Positions 34,374-43,237 of a DNA stretch of 64,000 bases are shown in pieces. The stretch's first letter is position 1; each line of letters starts with the position of its first letter. The notes under the pieces were generated by a model, which made no database searches, had not been told where the DNA came from, and was given only the letters and a program-made list of their open reading frames with translations. A program made the translations under genes and the position numbers. This stretch comes from Cytobacillus citreus (lineage in GTDB: Bacteria > Bacillota > Bacilli > Bacillales > Cytobacillaceae). The stretch is taken from contig NZ_JAGYPM010000001.1 in NCBI RefSeq assembly GCF_018343665.1, positions 1,149,619 to 1,213,618 of the forward strand, written 5' to 3'.

Positions 34374-35402
34374 ATGTCATACCTTTCACAATATAAATCA
34401 TTAAAGGATATACGATATTCTGTTCTCGACCTATCTCCTATTATTGTTGGCGGTTCAGCAGCTGAATCGCTTCAAAATACATTAAATTTAGCTCAGCATG
34501 CTGAAAATTGGGGTTATCACCGTTACTGGCTAGCGGAGCATCATAATATGCAAGGGATTGCAAGCTCGGCAACGTCTATCGTTATTGGCTATGTAGCAAA
34601 TGGAACATCTACGATTCGTGTAGGTTCAGGAGGAGTTATGCTGCCTAATCATGCTCCTTTAATCATTGCAGAGCAATTCGGGACGCTTGAATCATTGTAC
34701 CCAGGAAGGATTGATCTTGGGCTTGGACGTGCACCTGGAACGGATCAATTAACTGCAAGGGCATTAAGGCGTGATCGCAGAAGTGATGGCTCTGACTTTC
34801 CAGAACAGTTAGAGGAATTGCGGACGTATTTCGATCCATCAAGGGCTTCAGAACCTCTTCATGTTCGAGCAGTGCCTGGTGAGGGCTTGAAAATTCCGAT
34901 TTGGCTGCTTGGTTCAAGCGGATACAGTGCGCAGCTCGCTGGCCAGCTTGGGCTTCCATTTGCTTTTGCAAGTCATTTTTCACCAGAAAACACATTACCT
35001 GCACTCAGCTTATATCGTCGCAGCTTCCGGCCATCAAGTATTCTGGAGAAGCCTTATGCCATGGTAGGAGTTAATGTGATTGCAGCCGACACAGATGAAA
35101 AAGCCAAATGGCTTGCAACATCGATGCAGCAGCAGTTTCTTGGTCTGATTCGCAATACACCTGGTCAATTAAAGCCACCAGTTGATAACATGGACGATCT
35201 TTGGAGTGAGTATGAGAAGGCACTTCTTCAAAAACAGCTTGGATCCTCCATTATTGGCGATCAAGAAATGGTAAAAGATAAGCTGCAACATTTCCTCATC
35301 GAAACAATGGCAGATGAATTCATGATCAATGCTCAAATTTTTAATCACGACGATCGCCTTCGTTCGTTTGAACTTGTTTCCGAAATTTTTAAAAGTCATT
35401 GA
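34374..35402 (+). CDS. LLM-class flavin-dependent oxidoreductase
   Basis: A 342-residue bacterial luciferase-like monooxygenase (TIM barrel, group 1, YvbT/YceB-like): [51 protein letters not shown] at the N terminus, [43 protein letters not shown] in the middle, and [13 protein letters not shown]. Uses reduced FMN; natural substrate unknown. The gene stands alone with a hairpin terminator at 35423-35453. Confidence 0.88.
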   Translation: MSYLSQYKSLKDIRYSVLDLSPIIVGGSAAESLQNTLNLAQHAENWGYHRYWLAEHHNMQGIASSATSIVIGYVANGTSTIRVGSGGVMLPNHAPLIIAEQFGTLESLYPGRIDLGLGRAPGTDQLTARALRRDRRSDGSDFPEQLEELRTYFDPSRASEPLHVRAVPGEGLKIPIWLLGSSGYSAQLAGQLGLPFAFASHFSPENTLPALSLYRRSFRPSSILEKPYAMVGVNVIAADTDEKAKWLATSMQQQFLGLIRNTPGQLKPPVDNMDDLWSEYEKALLQKQLGSSIIGDQEMVKDKLQHFLIETMADEFMINAQIFNHDDRLRSFELVSEIFKSH

Positions 35403-35422
35403 TATCGTTCACGAAAATCAAT

Positions 35423-35456
35423 AAAAGCCTCCACAAATCGGAGGCCTTTATTGATG
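35423..35456. terminator. Terminator after the luciferase-like gene
   Basis: AAAGCCTCC pairs with GGAGGCCTTT around a short loop, flanked by A- and T-rich sequence; it can serve both converging genes. Confidence 0.8.
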
Positions 35457-35473
35457 ACAAAATAAAGTTTTTT

Positions 35474-36064
35474 CTATTTATTATCTACCCCATTATCACT
35501 AATTTCATCAACAAGCTTTTCCGCTACTCGACGATATAAATTACTCATATGAGCAAGTGAAGCGATCATGAGGATATTTTCTAGTTCTGCTGAATGGCTA
35601 TCTTCTAGCTCCATCACTTCTTCTTTTACTTCTTTTGATTTTAATTCTATGTCTTCTTTAAAAGCATCATTGTTTTTATTCGCTAAATGAAGAAAAGTTT
35701 CATAAAATTGATCTATATCAATATCGCTATTCATTACTCTCTCATTTATACCAGATAGAGTTTCTTTAATGTCATTAATAGAAAGAGCACCTTTAAATTG
35801 ATAAATAAGGCTTATGAGAATGAGATGCTCTTTTGAATATTTTTTATTTTTAATAGGGAGAAATAGCTTCCCTTTCGCATAATTATTAATCATTGTTTTG
35901 GTGAGTACCTTATCCTGATCGTTTCGTTTCGATCCGCTAAATTTATTTTCAAACAGCTGGATAACCTGATCCATATATAAATCAATTTGCGGGATGTCTT
36001 CAATTGTGATTTGATTTTCTAAATTAAGTGATTCTATCATTTTCTGAAGATTTTCCATACACAT
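35474..36064 (-). CDS. DUF1836-domain protein
   Basis: A 196-residue cytosolic protein of the DUF1836 family: IPQIDLYMDQVIQLFENKF, LTKTMINNYAKGKLFLPIKNKKYSKEHLILISLIYQFKGALSINDIKETL. The block resembles a MerR-like winged helix followed by an acidic C-terminal helix rich in Glu (KSKEVKEEVMELEDSHSAELE). A regulatory DNA-binding role is plausible but unproven. The opening codons ATG TGT ATG offer two starts. Confidence 0.78.
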   Translation of the reverse strand: MCMENLQKMIESLNLENQITIEDIPQIDLYMDQVIQLFENKFSGSKRNDQDKVLTKTMINNYAKGKLFLPIKNKKYSKEHLILISLIYQFKGALSINDIKETLSGINERVMNSDIDIDQFYETFLHLANKNNDAFKEDIELKSKEVKEEVMELEDSHSAELENILMIASLAHMSNLYRRVAEKLVDEISDNGVDNK

Positions 36065-36192
36065 TAAACCTCTATCGTTTTTTAATTATTTTACTCGAAA
36101 AAAAGTTTCGTGTAAATGTTGACTACATAATGAAATGGTTATATTATTTTAAGTAGTTATTAAAACTACATACAGATATATTAGGAGGATTA

Positions 36193-36843
36193 ATGATGAC
36201 AACTTATATTAGAGAGCCCATTAATGGTCTTACCCACTTAGCTGGAGCTATTTTATCCTTTGTTGGCCTTCTTTCTATGGTTATTAAAGCTGCATCAACA
36301 ACTACATCAGCGCTAGTGATCACATCAGTTGTGATATTCGGGATCAGTATGATTTTACTTTATTCAGCGTCAGCGACCTATCATATGGTAATAGCAAAAG
36401 ACAAGGTCATCGCATTCTTAAGACGCTTAGACCACGCCATGATCTTTGTCTTAATCGCAGGATCCTATGCACCGTTTTGTCTTATTAGTTTACATGGAGT
36501 AACGGGCTGGGTGATCTTCTCAATCGTTACGATTGTAGCGGTTAGTGGCGTTTTCTTTAAAATGATCTGGTTTAACTGTCCAAGATGGCTTTCAACTGCC
36601 CTATATGTTGCATTAGGCTGGGTCATCATTTTTGCCTTTTCACCTCTATCCAAGACTTTAAGTTCAGAAGGGCTCCTTTTATTATTACTAGGTGGCATTC
36701 TATATACAATTGGTGGAGTAATTTATGCTGTTAAACCTAAATTTCTAGACTTTAAATATTTTGGCTTTCATGAAATTTTTCATATTTTTATTATGATGGG
36801 AAGCATGGCTCATTTCCTTTGTGTGTTTTTATATGTTTTGTAG
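36193..36843 (+). CDS. Hemolysin III family (PAQR-like) membrane protein
   Basis: A 216-residue seven-segment membrane protein of the YqfA/HlyIII family. Characteristic features: REPINGLTHLAGAILSFVGLL, YSASATYH, RRLDHAMIFVLIAGSYAPFCL, and HEIFHIFIMMGSMAHF. The conserved Ser, Asp and three His residues form the metal site of PAQR proteins. AGGAGG precedes ATG. Role in membrane homeostasis is proposed for relatives; true hemolysis is unlikely. Confidence 0.88.
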   Translation: MMTTYIREPINGLTHLAGAILSFVGLLSMVIKAASTTTSALVITSVVIFGISMILLYSASATYHMVIAKDKVIAFLRRLDHAMIFVLIAGSYAPFCLISLHGVTGWVIFSIVTIVAVSGVFFKMIWFNCPRWLSTALYVALGWVIIFAFSPLSKTLSSEGLLLLLLGGILYTIGGVIYAVKPKFLDFKYFGFHEIFHIFIMMGSMAHFLCVFLYVL

Positions 36844-36854
36844 GTTAGTATGGT

Positions 36855-36892
36855 AAAAAAAAATCCGCTCCCATTAAGGAAGCGGATTTTAC
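36855..36892. terminator. Bidirectional terminator
   Basis: AAAATCCGCT pairs with AGCGGATTTT, with flanking A and T runs, between the hemolysin III gene and the small membrane protein gene. Confidence 0.85.
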
Positions 36893-36895
36893 TCA

Positions 36896-37159
36896 TTAAA
36901 AACCTGAAAAACTCATAAATAATGAAAAAAATAAGACAATAAGAATAATAATGACGATGATAAAAAGAATAAATAATGCAACAATAATCCAGCCTAGCAC
37001 TTTTCTGCCTGTCGCAATTAAATATATCCCTAATCCAAGTAGTCCTAAGATAAAACCGAGGATTCCCCATAAGACAGGGCTTTTTCCATGCTTTGGTGCA
37101 TCAATAACCAAATACACGCAACACGCTATACTTACAGCCAACCCAATAAAATATTCCAT
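36896..37159 (-). CDS. Small hypothetical membrane protein
   Basis: An 87-residue protein with an N-terminal helix (FIGLAVSIACCVYLVIDA), a polar KHGKSP loop, a glycine-rich helix (GILGFILGLLGLGIYLIA) and a very hydrophobic C-terminal helix (WIIVALFILFIIVIIILIVLFFSLF). AAAGGAGGG sits 8 nt before the ATG, which strongly supports translation. No family recognised. Confidence 0.7.
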   Translation of the reverse strand: MEYFIGLAVSIACCVYLVIDAPKHGKSPVLWGILGFILGLLGLGIYLIATGRKVLGWIIVALFILFIIVIIILIVLFFSLFMSFSGF

Positions 37160-37272
37160 TCTGTTCCCTCCTTTCTCTCTATAAAAATAATGGAAAGAAT
37201 AATCAATAAATTCCTATACAAGTTTACCAATAATATGACAAATATTAAATGATCATTTTTTACCTTTTTATA

Positions 37273-38643
37273 TTATTTAAGGAACATCTTTACATACTTT
37301 AAAGCATTTTTCGTATTTGGGTATCTAAAGGGCAGATCAAATCTCGTTGTCTGCTTTAATATACTTTTCTCATGAGAAAAGACATCGAAGCTACCCTTCC
37401 CATGGTATGACCCGATCCCGCTTTCACCTACTCCTCCAAATGGTAAATAAGGAGAACTTAAATGATAGACTGTATCGTTAATACAGCCGCCTCCGAAAGA
37501 AATATCATTTAATATTGTTTTTTGAACCTCTTGATTCTCAGAAAAAAGGTACAGTGCAAGCGGCTTTGGCCTATCTTTTATTTCATTCATCATCAGGTTA
37601 AGGTCATCGTACTCTAAAACGGGTAAAATAGGTCCAAAAATTTCTTCACCCATGATCTCATCATCCCAGTTAATTTGATCAAGAATGGTTGGTTCAATGG
37701 ATAACGCTTCTACACTATAACTCCCTCCAACAATTTTTTTACCGTTATCAAGAAATGCCACGAGTCTATTGAAATGTCTCTCACTTACAATTCTTGTAAA
37801 ATGACCAGATTGGATAATAGTTTCCCCATACAATTCTTGAATTGCTTTTTTCAATTCTTCGAGAAAGGGCTGCTTAATTTGACTATGAACAAATAAATAA
37901 TCTGGGGCCACACATGTCTGCCCAGCATTTATGAATTTCCCCCAAACTATTCTTTTCGCAGCATACTTCAAGTTTGCATCTTTATGAACAATACATGGAC
38001 TCTTTCCACCGAGTTCTAATGTAATGGGTGTTAAATTTTTCGCGGCTGCATTCATGATGACTTTACCTACGGATACACTGCCAGTAAAGAATATATAATC
38101 TAATCTTTCTTTTAAAAGTGCGGTGCTCACTTCCACATCGCCTTCAACTACTGCCATATACTCCTCGGGGAAATTTTCACTGATTATTTTGGCTAGAATA
38201 GCAGATGTTCTCGGTGTTAATTCAGATGGCTTCAATATCGTGCAGTTCCCGGCAGCCATAGCACCAATTAAAGGCGCAATGGCCAATTGAAATGGATAAT
38301 TCCAAGGAGAAATCACTAGCGCCACACCATATGGTTCTGGATAAATATAGCTTTTCGACCCGATGGTTGCTAAACTAGTCTTTACTTTTCTTGGCTTTGC
38401 CCATTTTTTAAGATTCTTTATTGTAAAACGAAGCTCTTCTAAAACAATTCCAATTTCGGTTAAATAGGAATCAAACTCACTTTTATTTAAATCGGCTTTA
38501 AGGGCTTCCATCAGCTCTTGCTCATTCGAACGAATCAAATCTCGCAATTTTTCCAAATTCTTTAACCGAAAAGAAACTTCCTTCGTTTTACCTTGTAAAA
38601 AAAATGTTCTCTGTTTTTGAACTAATTCTGTGTATATATTCAA
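37273..38643 (-). CDS. ywdH: Aldehyde dehydrogenase, class 3 type (YwdH-like)
   Basis: A 456-residue NAD(P)+-dependent aldehyde dehydrogenase of the short, class 3/fatty aldehyde type: VISPWNYPFQLAIAPLIGAMAAGNCTILKPSE, FFTGSVSVGKVIMNAAAKNLTPITLELGGKSPCIV (general base Glu), GKFINAGQTCVAPDYL (catalytic Cys), and EEIFGPILPVLEY. Length equals B. subtilis YwdH. Likely oxidises medium or long-chain aldehydes. Starts at TTG behind GGGGGA. Monocistronic. Confidence 0.88.
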   Translation of the reverse strand: MNIYTELVQKQRTFFLQGKTKEVSFRLKNLEKLRDLIRSNEQELMEALKADLNKSEFDSYLTEIGIVLEELRFTIKNLKKWAKPRKVKTSLATIGSKSYIYPEPYGVALVISPWNYPFQLAIAPLIGAMAAGNCTILKPSELTPRTSAILAKIISENFPEEYMAVVEGDVEVSTALLKERLDYIFFTGSVSVGKVIMNAAAKNLTPITLELGGKSPCIVHKDANLKYAAKRIVWGKFINAGQTCVAPDYLFVHSQIKQPFLEELKKAIQELYGETIIQSGHFTRIVSERHFNRLVAFLDNGKKIVGGSYSVEALSIEPTILDQINWDDEIMGEEIFGPILPVLEYDDLNLMMNEIKDRPKPLALYLFSENQEVQKTILNDISFGGGCINDTVYHLSSPYLPFGGVGESGIGSYHGKGSFDVFSHEKSILKQTTRFDLPFRYPNTKNALKYVKMFLK

Positions 38644-38818
38644 TGTTATTCCCCCAATAAAAGCATATTCACGATCAACTATTTCATCTACTTTGATCTT
38701 ATTATGTAAGCAATCCGTGACAATTTACAAGTATTTCTTTAAAGAATTCAATTGATAAAAAAGAAGTACTTAGAGGTTTTTTTGTTCTCAATGAAAATAG
38801 GTGATGGTGTATTTGATT

Positions 38819-39101
38819 GGTTGATGGCTTAATTCATGTTCGATGAAGACAGATCACAAGGTTTTTAACTGGTTCATGGCTTCTTTCTTGCTCAATCAGG
38901 ACAGGTCACAGGGTTTTTAGCTGGTTCATGGCTTCTTTCTTGCTCAATCAGGACAGGTCACAGGGATTTTAGCTGGTTCATGGCTTCTTTCTTGCTCAAT
39001 GAGGACAGGTCACGGGGATTTTAGCTGGTTCATGGCTTCTTTCTTGCTCAATCAGGACAGGTAAAGCGGTTTTTAACTGGGTGAAGGCTTCTTTCTTGCT
39101 T
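38819..39101. repeat. Tandem array of a 52-bp unit
   Basis: Five complete 52-bp units begin at 38819, 38871, 38923, 38975 and 39027, with a partial sixth from 39079. The three central units differ at only a few positions; the outer ones are more diverged, and a degenerate unit precedes at about 38770-38818. The unit contains TTCATGGCTTCTTTCTTGCT and CAGGACAGGTCAC. The length is not a multiple of three and no ORF spans it. The remainder of 38644-39195 holds no gene. Confidence 0.9.
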
Positions 39102-39195
39102 AATAAGTAATTGTAGAGTGCTGAAATAATAAAAACGAATTATTTTTATAACGGGGACCTAGTTTCATTATTTAATAGATCCCCATTTCATTTCT

Positions 39196-40170
39196 TTATG
39201 CAGTCCCTAATTTAACTCCGAGCTCTTTTAAATATTGCCTATATGCAATACTCATGCGGTCGCAAACGAGTGAAAGTTCAACCTGTAAATCAAGCGGAAG
39301 CTCTTCTGGTTTTTGGTTTTCTACTATTGGCTTGTCCTGAGCAAAAATTTCATTTTGAAAGCTAATAATTTCTTCATCCGTTGTACCAGTATCATAATTA
39401 AAGGAAAGGATTCCATATGCTACAGATGTATTTTCATCAACAGGACGAACGGTTAATAAAATAGTCATTTCTGAGTCATTTTCTCGATCTCTTTTCGTAA
39501 ACTTTACTGTTAAAGGACGAACAATCTCATACGTATAGTAAACATATTTCGGCTTTCCTGAGCCATCAGGGTCCGGTTGAAAAATGGCAATTTCATCAGA
39601 ATAAATCCTGCCGTTTATATTGTTTACTTTATAGTCTTCAATCACTCTATGCGTTTCTGTTCCTAAAAATCCAAGGTGAACAACTGCTAGATGGCCAACG
39701 TCAAGGAAGTTTTCAATAATCCTTGGCGGTTTTGCATTGACTGCCTGAGGTCCCCAAATAACATTATGAAATTCATTCGATTCCATCTCACTATACTGGA
39801 ACAAATCAGGTTTATTATTGACTAAGTTTACCCAGATAAATCCATATTTTTCTATACATGAATAGCTTTCAGCTTTCGCTTTTTTCGGAATCGCTCTCCC
39901 CTTTGGCAGCTGAGGAATTTTCACACACTCGCCATCATGGTTGTATTCCCAAGCATGGTAAGGACAAACAAGGCAATCATTCTTAACTTCCCCAAGTGAA
40001 AGTGCTGCCCCTCTATGAATACATAAATCTTTAAAAGCGTGAACTCCTTCGCTATTTCTAAAGATTGCCAACCGCTCTCCCATTAAAACGACCTGAATCG
40101 GCTTATCATTAACATCCTCCGAACGGCAAGCTACAATCCAGTCATTTAGTAAAACTTTGTCTTGTATCAC
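39196..40170 (-). CDS. Rieske non-heme iron oxygenase, alpha-subunit type
   Basis: A 324-residue oxygenase. The Rieske [2Fe-2S] ligands are Cys50, His52, Cys69 and His72 (CIHRG, CPYHAW). The mononuclear iron motif is at 154-165 (NFLDVGHLAVVH: Asn154, Asp157, His160, His165), as in VanA/NdmA-type O- and N-demethylases. It starts at GTG behind GGAGGT. It diverges from an NCS2 nucleobase permease across a region with two PurBoxes. A purine or methylxanthine substrate is therefore an attractive inference. A reductase partner is not encoded nearby. Confidence 0.85.
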   Translation of the reverse strand: MIQDKVLLNDWIVACRSEDVNDKPIQVVLMGERLAIFRNSEGVHAFKDLCIHRGAALSLGEVKNDCLVCPYHAWEYNHDGECVKIPQLPKGRAIPKKAKAESYSCIEKYGFIWVNLVNNKPDLFQYSEMESNEFHNVIWGPQAVNAKPPRIIENFLDVGHLAVVHLGFLGTETHRVIEDYKVNNINGRIYSDEIAIFQPDPDGSGKPKYVYYTYEIVRPLTVKFTKRDRENDSEMTILLTVRPVDENTSVAYGILSFNYDTGTTDEEIISFQNEIFAQDKPIVENQKPEELPLDLQVELSLVCDRMSIAYRQYLKELGVKLGTA

Positions 40171-40240
40171 GATCTATACCTCCAACCATTTTCTTATTAT
40201 CTGATTTCATTGTAATAAGAGATAATCAATCGGTCAACAT

Positions 40241-40316
40241 GAAACACGAACAAAAAAATATTAAAATAAAAAAATGTTCGTTTTTTATATACAAACGATT
40301 GTTTTTTTAATATAAT
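40241..40316 (+). promoter_or_regulatory. PurR double PurBox and permease promoter
   Basis: CGAAC at 40247-40251 and GTTCG at 40276-40280 are inverted and separated by 24 bp, in the contexts AAACACGAACA and TGTTCGTTTT, matching the paired PurBox layout of B. subtilis PurR targets. A -10 TATAAT at 40311-40316 with a 4/6 -35 (TATACA, 40289-40294, spacer 16) serves the permease. The boxes lie midway between the divergent oxygenase and permease genes. Confidence 0.7.
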
Positions 40317-40362
40317 CCTGTTGAAAAGAGTAATAATGCGAAAATTTGAGGAGGAATACCTT

Positions 40363-41697
40363 TTGGAACAGAAACCGAATAACGGGATCATCATCGGCGT
40401 TGATGATAAAATTAGTTATGGAAAAGCGCTCCTTCTTGGAGCACAGCATGTGCTTGCAATGGATTTGTATATTGCACCAATCATCATCGCAGGACTACTT
40501 TCATTAGGTACTGAAAATACTTCTTTCTTCATCCAAATGTGTTTTTTGGCAACAGGGATTGCGACGTTAATTCAGACAGGTGCAGGCATAAAGCTGCCTG
40601 TTGTGCAAGGACCCTCGTATGTTCCAATTGGTGCGATTGCTGCAATTGGCGGCAAGCTTGGATTAGGAGCAATTGCTGGAAGTTTAATTCCAGGAGCGAT
40701 TATTGTGGCTCTCATTGGTTATCCGCTGAAATGGTTTGCAAAGGTCGTTAAAAGAATTATTCCGCCACTAGTCGGAGGAACGGTCATTATAATTGTTGGA
40801 ATTGCTTTAATGCCAATAGGACTGAATAATGTCTTTCATGCTCCAGGAAATATCGGCGATAATATCATAGTAGCGAGCGTTTCTGCAGGGGTTTTAATCA
40901 TATGCATGCTTCTTGGCAGAAAAATGCATGGAATCGGTACCTTTTTCCGATTAGTGTCTGTCATTATTGCAATTATTGCTGGAACTTTAACAGCCAGCTT
41001 TTTTGGTGGCGTTGATTTTTCTCCAGTCAAACAGGCTGATTGGTTCTCTTTGCCCTCATTCCTTCCATTTGGAAAACCGATTTTCGATGTAAGTGCTATT
41101 ATAACAATGGTTTTTGTTTATTTTATTATCTTAATTGAGACGACGGGAACATGGTTTGTTGTTTCAACAGTAACAGGTAAAGAGCTCGATGAAAAACGAT
41201 TGAATCGTGCTTCTGTTGGCGAAGGCCTTGGCTGTTTTGTAGGTGCCCTTTTTGGCAGTACACCAATGACAGGTTATTCTTCTAATGCAGGGCTTCTTGC
41301 CATCACTGGAGTAGCGAGTCGATTAGCGATTATGGCGAGCGGTGTGATTCTTGTTTGTTTAGGGCTTGTACCTAAGCTGTCTACTGCCATAACTTGCATA
41401 CCTGAGCCAGTGATCAATGGGATCTTTGGTATCGTGTGTGTAGCCATTGTAACGAACGGTATGAAGGTTATCCAGCCTATTGTCATTGATGAACGCAATA
41501 TGATGGTCATTGGAATTCCAATTCTCTTAACAATGGCCGTTACTGTCTTGCCTAAGGAAGTTTTATACAGTGCGCCTGATTGGGCAAATTATATTTTATC
41601 GTCAGGGATCTCAGTAGGAGCCTTGGCAACCGTAATATTAAATTTGGCTATACCAGAAAATAAAGAAAAATCTTCTAAAGAGTTTGCGGTTAAATAA
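40363..41697 (+). CDS. NCS2-family purine permease (xanthine/uric acid type)
   Basis: A 444-residue nucleobase-cation symporter of the NAT family: LLLGAQHVLAMDLYIAPIIIAG at the N terminus, VVQGPSYVPIGAIAAIGG in TM3, and the signature segment TPMTGYSSNAGLLAITGVASR. The pattern is closest to the PucJ/PucK/PbuX group that carries urate or xanthine. I use TTG 40363 because GAGGAGG lies 8 nt upstream; the ORF could open at 40321, but that is at the predicted transcript start and has no site. PurR control is predicted from the boxes upstream. Confidence 0.85.
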   Translation: MEQKPNNGIIIGVDDKISYGKALLLGAQHVLAMDLYIAPIIIAGLLSLGTENTSFFIQMCFLATGIATLIQTGAGIKLPVVQGPSYVPIGAIAAIGGKLGLGAIAGSLIPGAIIVALIGYPLKWFAKVVKRIIPPLVGGTVIIIVGIALMPIGLNNVFHAPGNIGDNIIVASVSAGVLIICMLLGRKMHGIGTFFRLVSVIIAIIAGTLTASFFGGVDFSPVKQADWFSLPSFLPFGKPIFDVSAIITMVFVYFIILIETTGTWFVVSTVTGKELDEKRLNRASVGEGLGCFVGALFGSTPMTGYSSNAGLLAITGVASRLAIMASGVILVCLGLVPKLSTAITCIPEPVINGIFGIVCVAIVTNGMKVIQPIVIDERNMMVIGIPILLTMAVTVLPKEVLYSAPDWANYILSSGISVGALATVILNLAIPENKEKSSKEFAVK

Positions 41698-41790
41698 AGT
41701 TTGATCAAAAATTCTATACAAACCCGTTTTTTATGGTAAATAAGAAGATATACATTTGATTTTTATAAAATAGTTTGATCATTTTCTATC
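41694..41790. repeat. Short interspersed repeat, copy A
   Basis: Begins on the permease stop codon with ATAAAGTTTGATCAAAAA and ends TAGTTTGATCATTTTCTA. Matches copy B at 62866-63010 over both ends and the GTTTTTTATGGTAAATAA centre, but lacks the 50-bp hairpin present in B. Confidence 0.65.
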
Positions 41791-41935
41791 AATGATTCTT
41801 GTAATGATAAATTAGATGATGTTATAGATAAAACAAAAAATAATTAAATATATTGTTTTAATATTCTCCCCCTTTTAAGAAAAACCAATTTTTTTGTTGA
41901 AAATGTTCAAATCCAACAAGTTTTTTATTAAAAAC

Positions 41936-41977
41936 CGAACATTATACGTTTACATATAATAAAAGTTCGTTTATAAT
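41936..41977 (+). promoter_or_regulatory. guaC promoter with PurR double PurBox
   Basis: CGAAC at 41936-41940 and GTTCG at 41965-41969 are inverted and again exactly 24 bp apart (AAAACCGAACATTA and AAAGTTCGTTTA). The promoter TTTACA (41949-41954), 17-bp spacer, TATAAT (41972-41977) lies across them, so PurR binding would cover the -35. Confidence 0.75.
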
Positions 41978-42007
41978 CAAATTTGTGCTTAAATAAATTA
42001 ATTACAT

Positions 42008-42075
42008 CATTCGTATATTCTTAGAAATATGGTCTAAGAGTTTCTACTAGGAGCCAAAAATCCTAACTACGAATG
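42008..42075 (+). ncRNA. Purine riboswitch aptamer, guanine class
   Basis: P1 CATTCGTA (42008-42015) pairs perfectly with TACGAATG (42068-42075). J1/2 is TATT. P2 is CTTAGA/TCTAAG with loop AATATGG. J2/3 is AGTTTCTAC. P3 is TAGGA/TCCTA with loop GCCAAAAA. The L2 GG and L3 CC needed for the kissing contact are present. The discriminator in J3/1 (AC before P1) is C, the guanine-binding identity, rather than U of adenine switches. Confidence 0.9.
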
Positions 42076-42114
42076 GGTGGGATTACTCTGCCCATTTTTA
42101 GTTAGGATTTTTTT
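42058..42114 (+). terminator. Riboswitch-controlled terminator
   Basis: AAATCCTAACTA (42058-42069) pairs with TAGTTAGGATTT (42099-42110) and AATGGG (42072-42077) with CCCATT (42091-42096), then a T-run. The 5' arm is made of the P3 3' strand, J3/1 and the P1 3' strand, so the folded aptamer excludes the terminator: an ON arrangement. Confidence 0.8.
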
Positions 42115-42173
42115 GTTATTTTAAGATTTTGAGGAATATTACTATTAAAATTATTCTTTTAGGAGTGTGTATC

Positions 42174-43157
42174 ATGGAAAATGTATTTGATTATGAAGAT
42201 ATTCAGTTAATTCCAAATAAATGTGTGGTTAACAGCCGTTCTGAATGTGATACCTCTGTAACACTAGGAGGCCGTCAATTTAAACTTCCTGTTGTGCCAG
42301 CCAATATGCAAACAATCATTGATGAAAAGATAGCCCTTTATCTTGCTGAAAATAATTATTTTTATATTATGCACCGTTTTGAGCCAGAAAAACGGCTGTC
42401 ATTTGTTGAGGAAATGCAGGCAAAAGGTCTCTACGCTTCCATTAGTGTTGGAGTGAAGGAAGAAGAATATCAGTTCATTGAAGAGCTTGCAAAGGCAGAG
42501 CTTACCCCTGAATTTATTACAATCGATATTGCACATGGTCATTCAAATGCTGTCATTAATATGATCAAGCATATTAAAAAATACCTACCCGAGAGCTTTG
42601 TCATCGCTGGTAATGTTGGTACTCCTGAAGCTGTGCGAGAACTTGAGAATGCCGGTGCTGATGCGACAAAAGTTGGGATTGGTCCTGGTAAAGTATGTAT
42701 CACAAAAATTAAAACAGGATTCGGGACTGGAGGCTGGCAGTTGGCAGCACTTCGTTGGTGTGCAAAGGCAGCAAGTAAACCGATTATTGCTGATGGTGGA
42801 ATACGAACACACGGTGATATTGCCAAATCAATCCGTTTCGGTGCATCGATGGTCATGATTGGTTCCCTTTTTGCCGGACATGAAGAATCACCAGGAGAAA
42901 CCATCGAAAAAGACGGAAAGTTTGTTAAGGAATATTTTGGCTCTGCTTCTGAATTTCAAAAGGGTGAAAAGAAGAACGTAGAAGGAAAAAAAATGTACGT
43001 TGAACATAAAGGTTCCTTACGGGATACGTTAACTGAAATGGAACAAGATCTTCAATCTTCTATTTCATATGCTGGTGGAACCACTTTAGATTCCATTCGT
43101 CACGTAGATTATGTTATTGTCAAAAACTCTATTTTTAATGGCGATAAAGTATATTAA
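42174..43157 (+). CDS. guaC: GMP reductase
   Basis: A 327-residue GMP reductase, closely following B. subtilis GuaC ([78 protein letters not shown] with the catalytic Cys, and [19 protein letters not shown]). It deaminates GMP to IMP with NADPH, linking guanine and adenine pools. ATG 42174 is chosen with AGGAG 8 nt before it; the earlier in-frame opening at 42129 is in the leader. Expression is predicted to be under PurR and a guanine riboswitch. Confidence 0.96.
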   Translation: MENVFDYEDIQLIPNKCVVNSRSECDTSVTLGGRQFKLPVVPANMQTIIDEKIALYLAENNYFYIMHRFEPEKRLSFVEEMQAKGLYASISVGVKEEEYQFIEELAKAELTPEFITIDIAHGHSNAVINMIKHIKKYLPESFVIAGNVGTPEAVRELENAGADATKVGIGPGKVCITKIKTGFGTGGWQLAALRWCAKAASKPIIADGGIRTHGDIAKSIRFGASMVMIGSLFAGHEESPGETIEKDGKFVKEYFGSASEFQKGEKKNVEGKKMYVEHKGSLRDTLTEMEQDLQSSISYAGGTTLDSIRHVDYVIVKNSIFNGDKVY

Positions 43158-43237
43158 AGCCGAATTGAATAAAAGCATCTAAAGGCAAGTAGTTTAATTT
43201 TATGGAGAAAATTAGATGGACAAACAAGACAGCATAC

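Noticed and set aside
38819-39101. CRISPR array
   Set aside because: The whole 52-bp unit is repeated without unique spacers, there is no dyad symmetry in the unit, and no cas genes are present.
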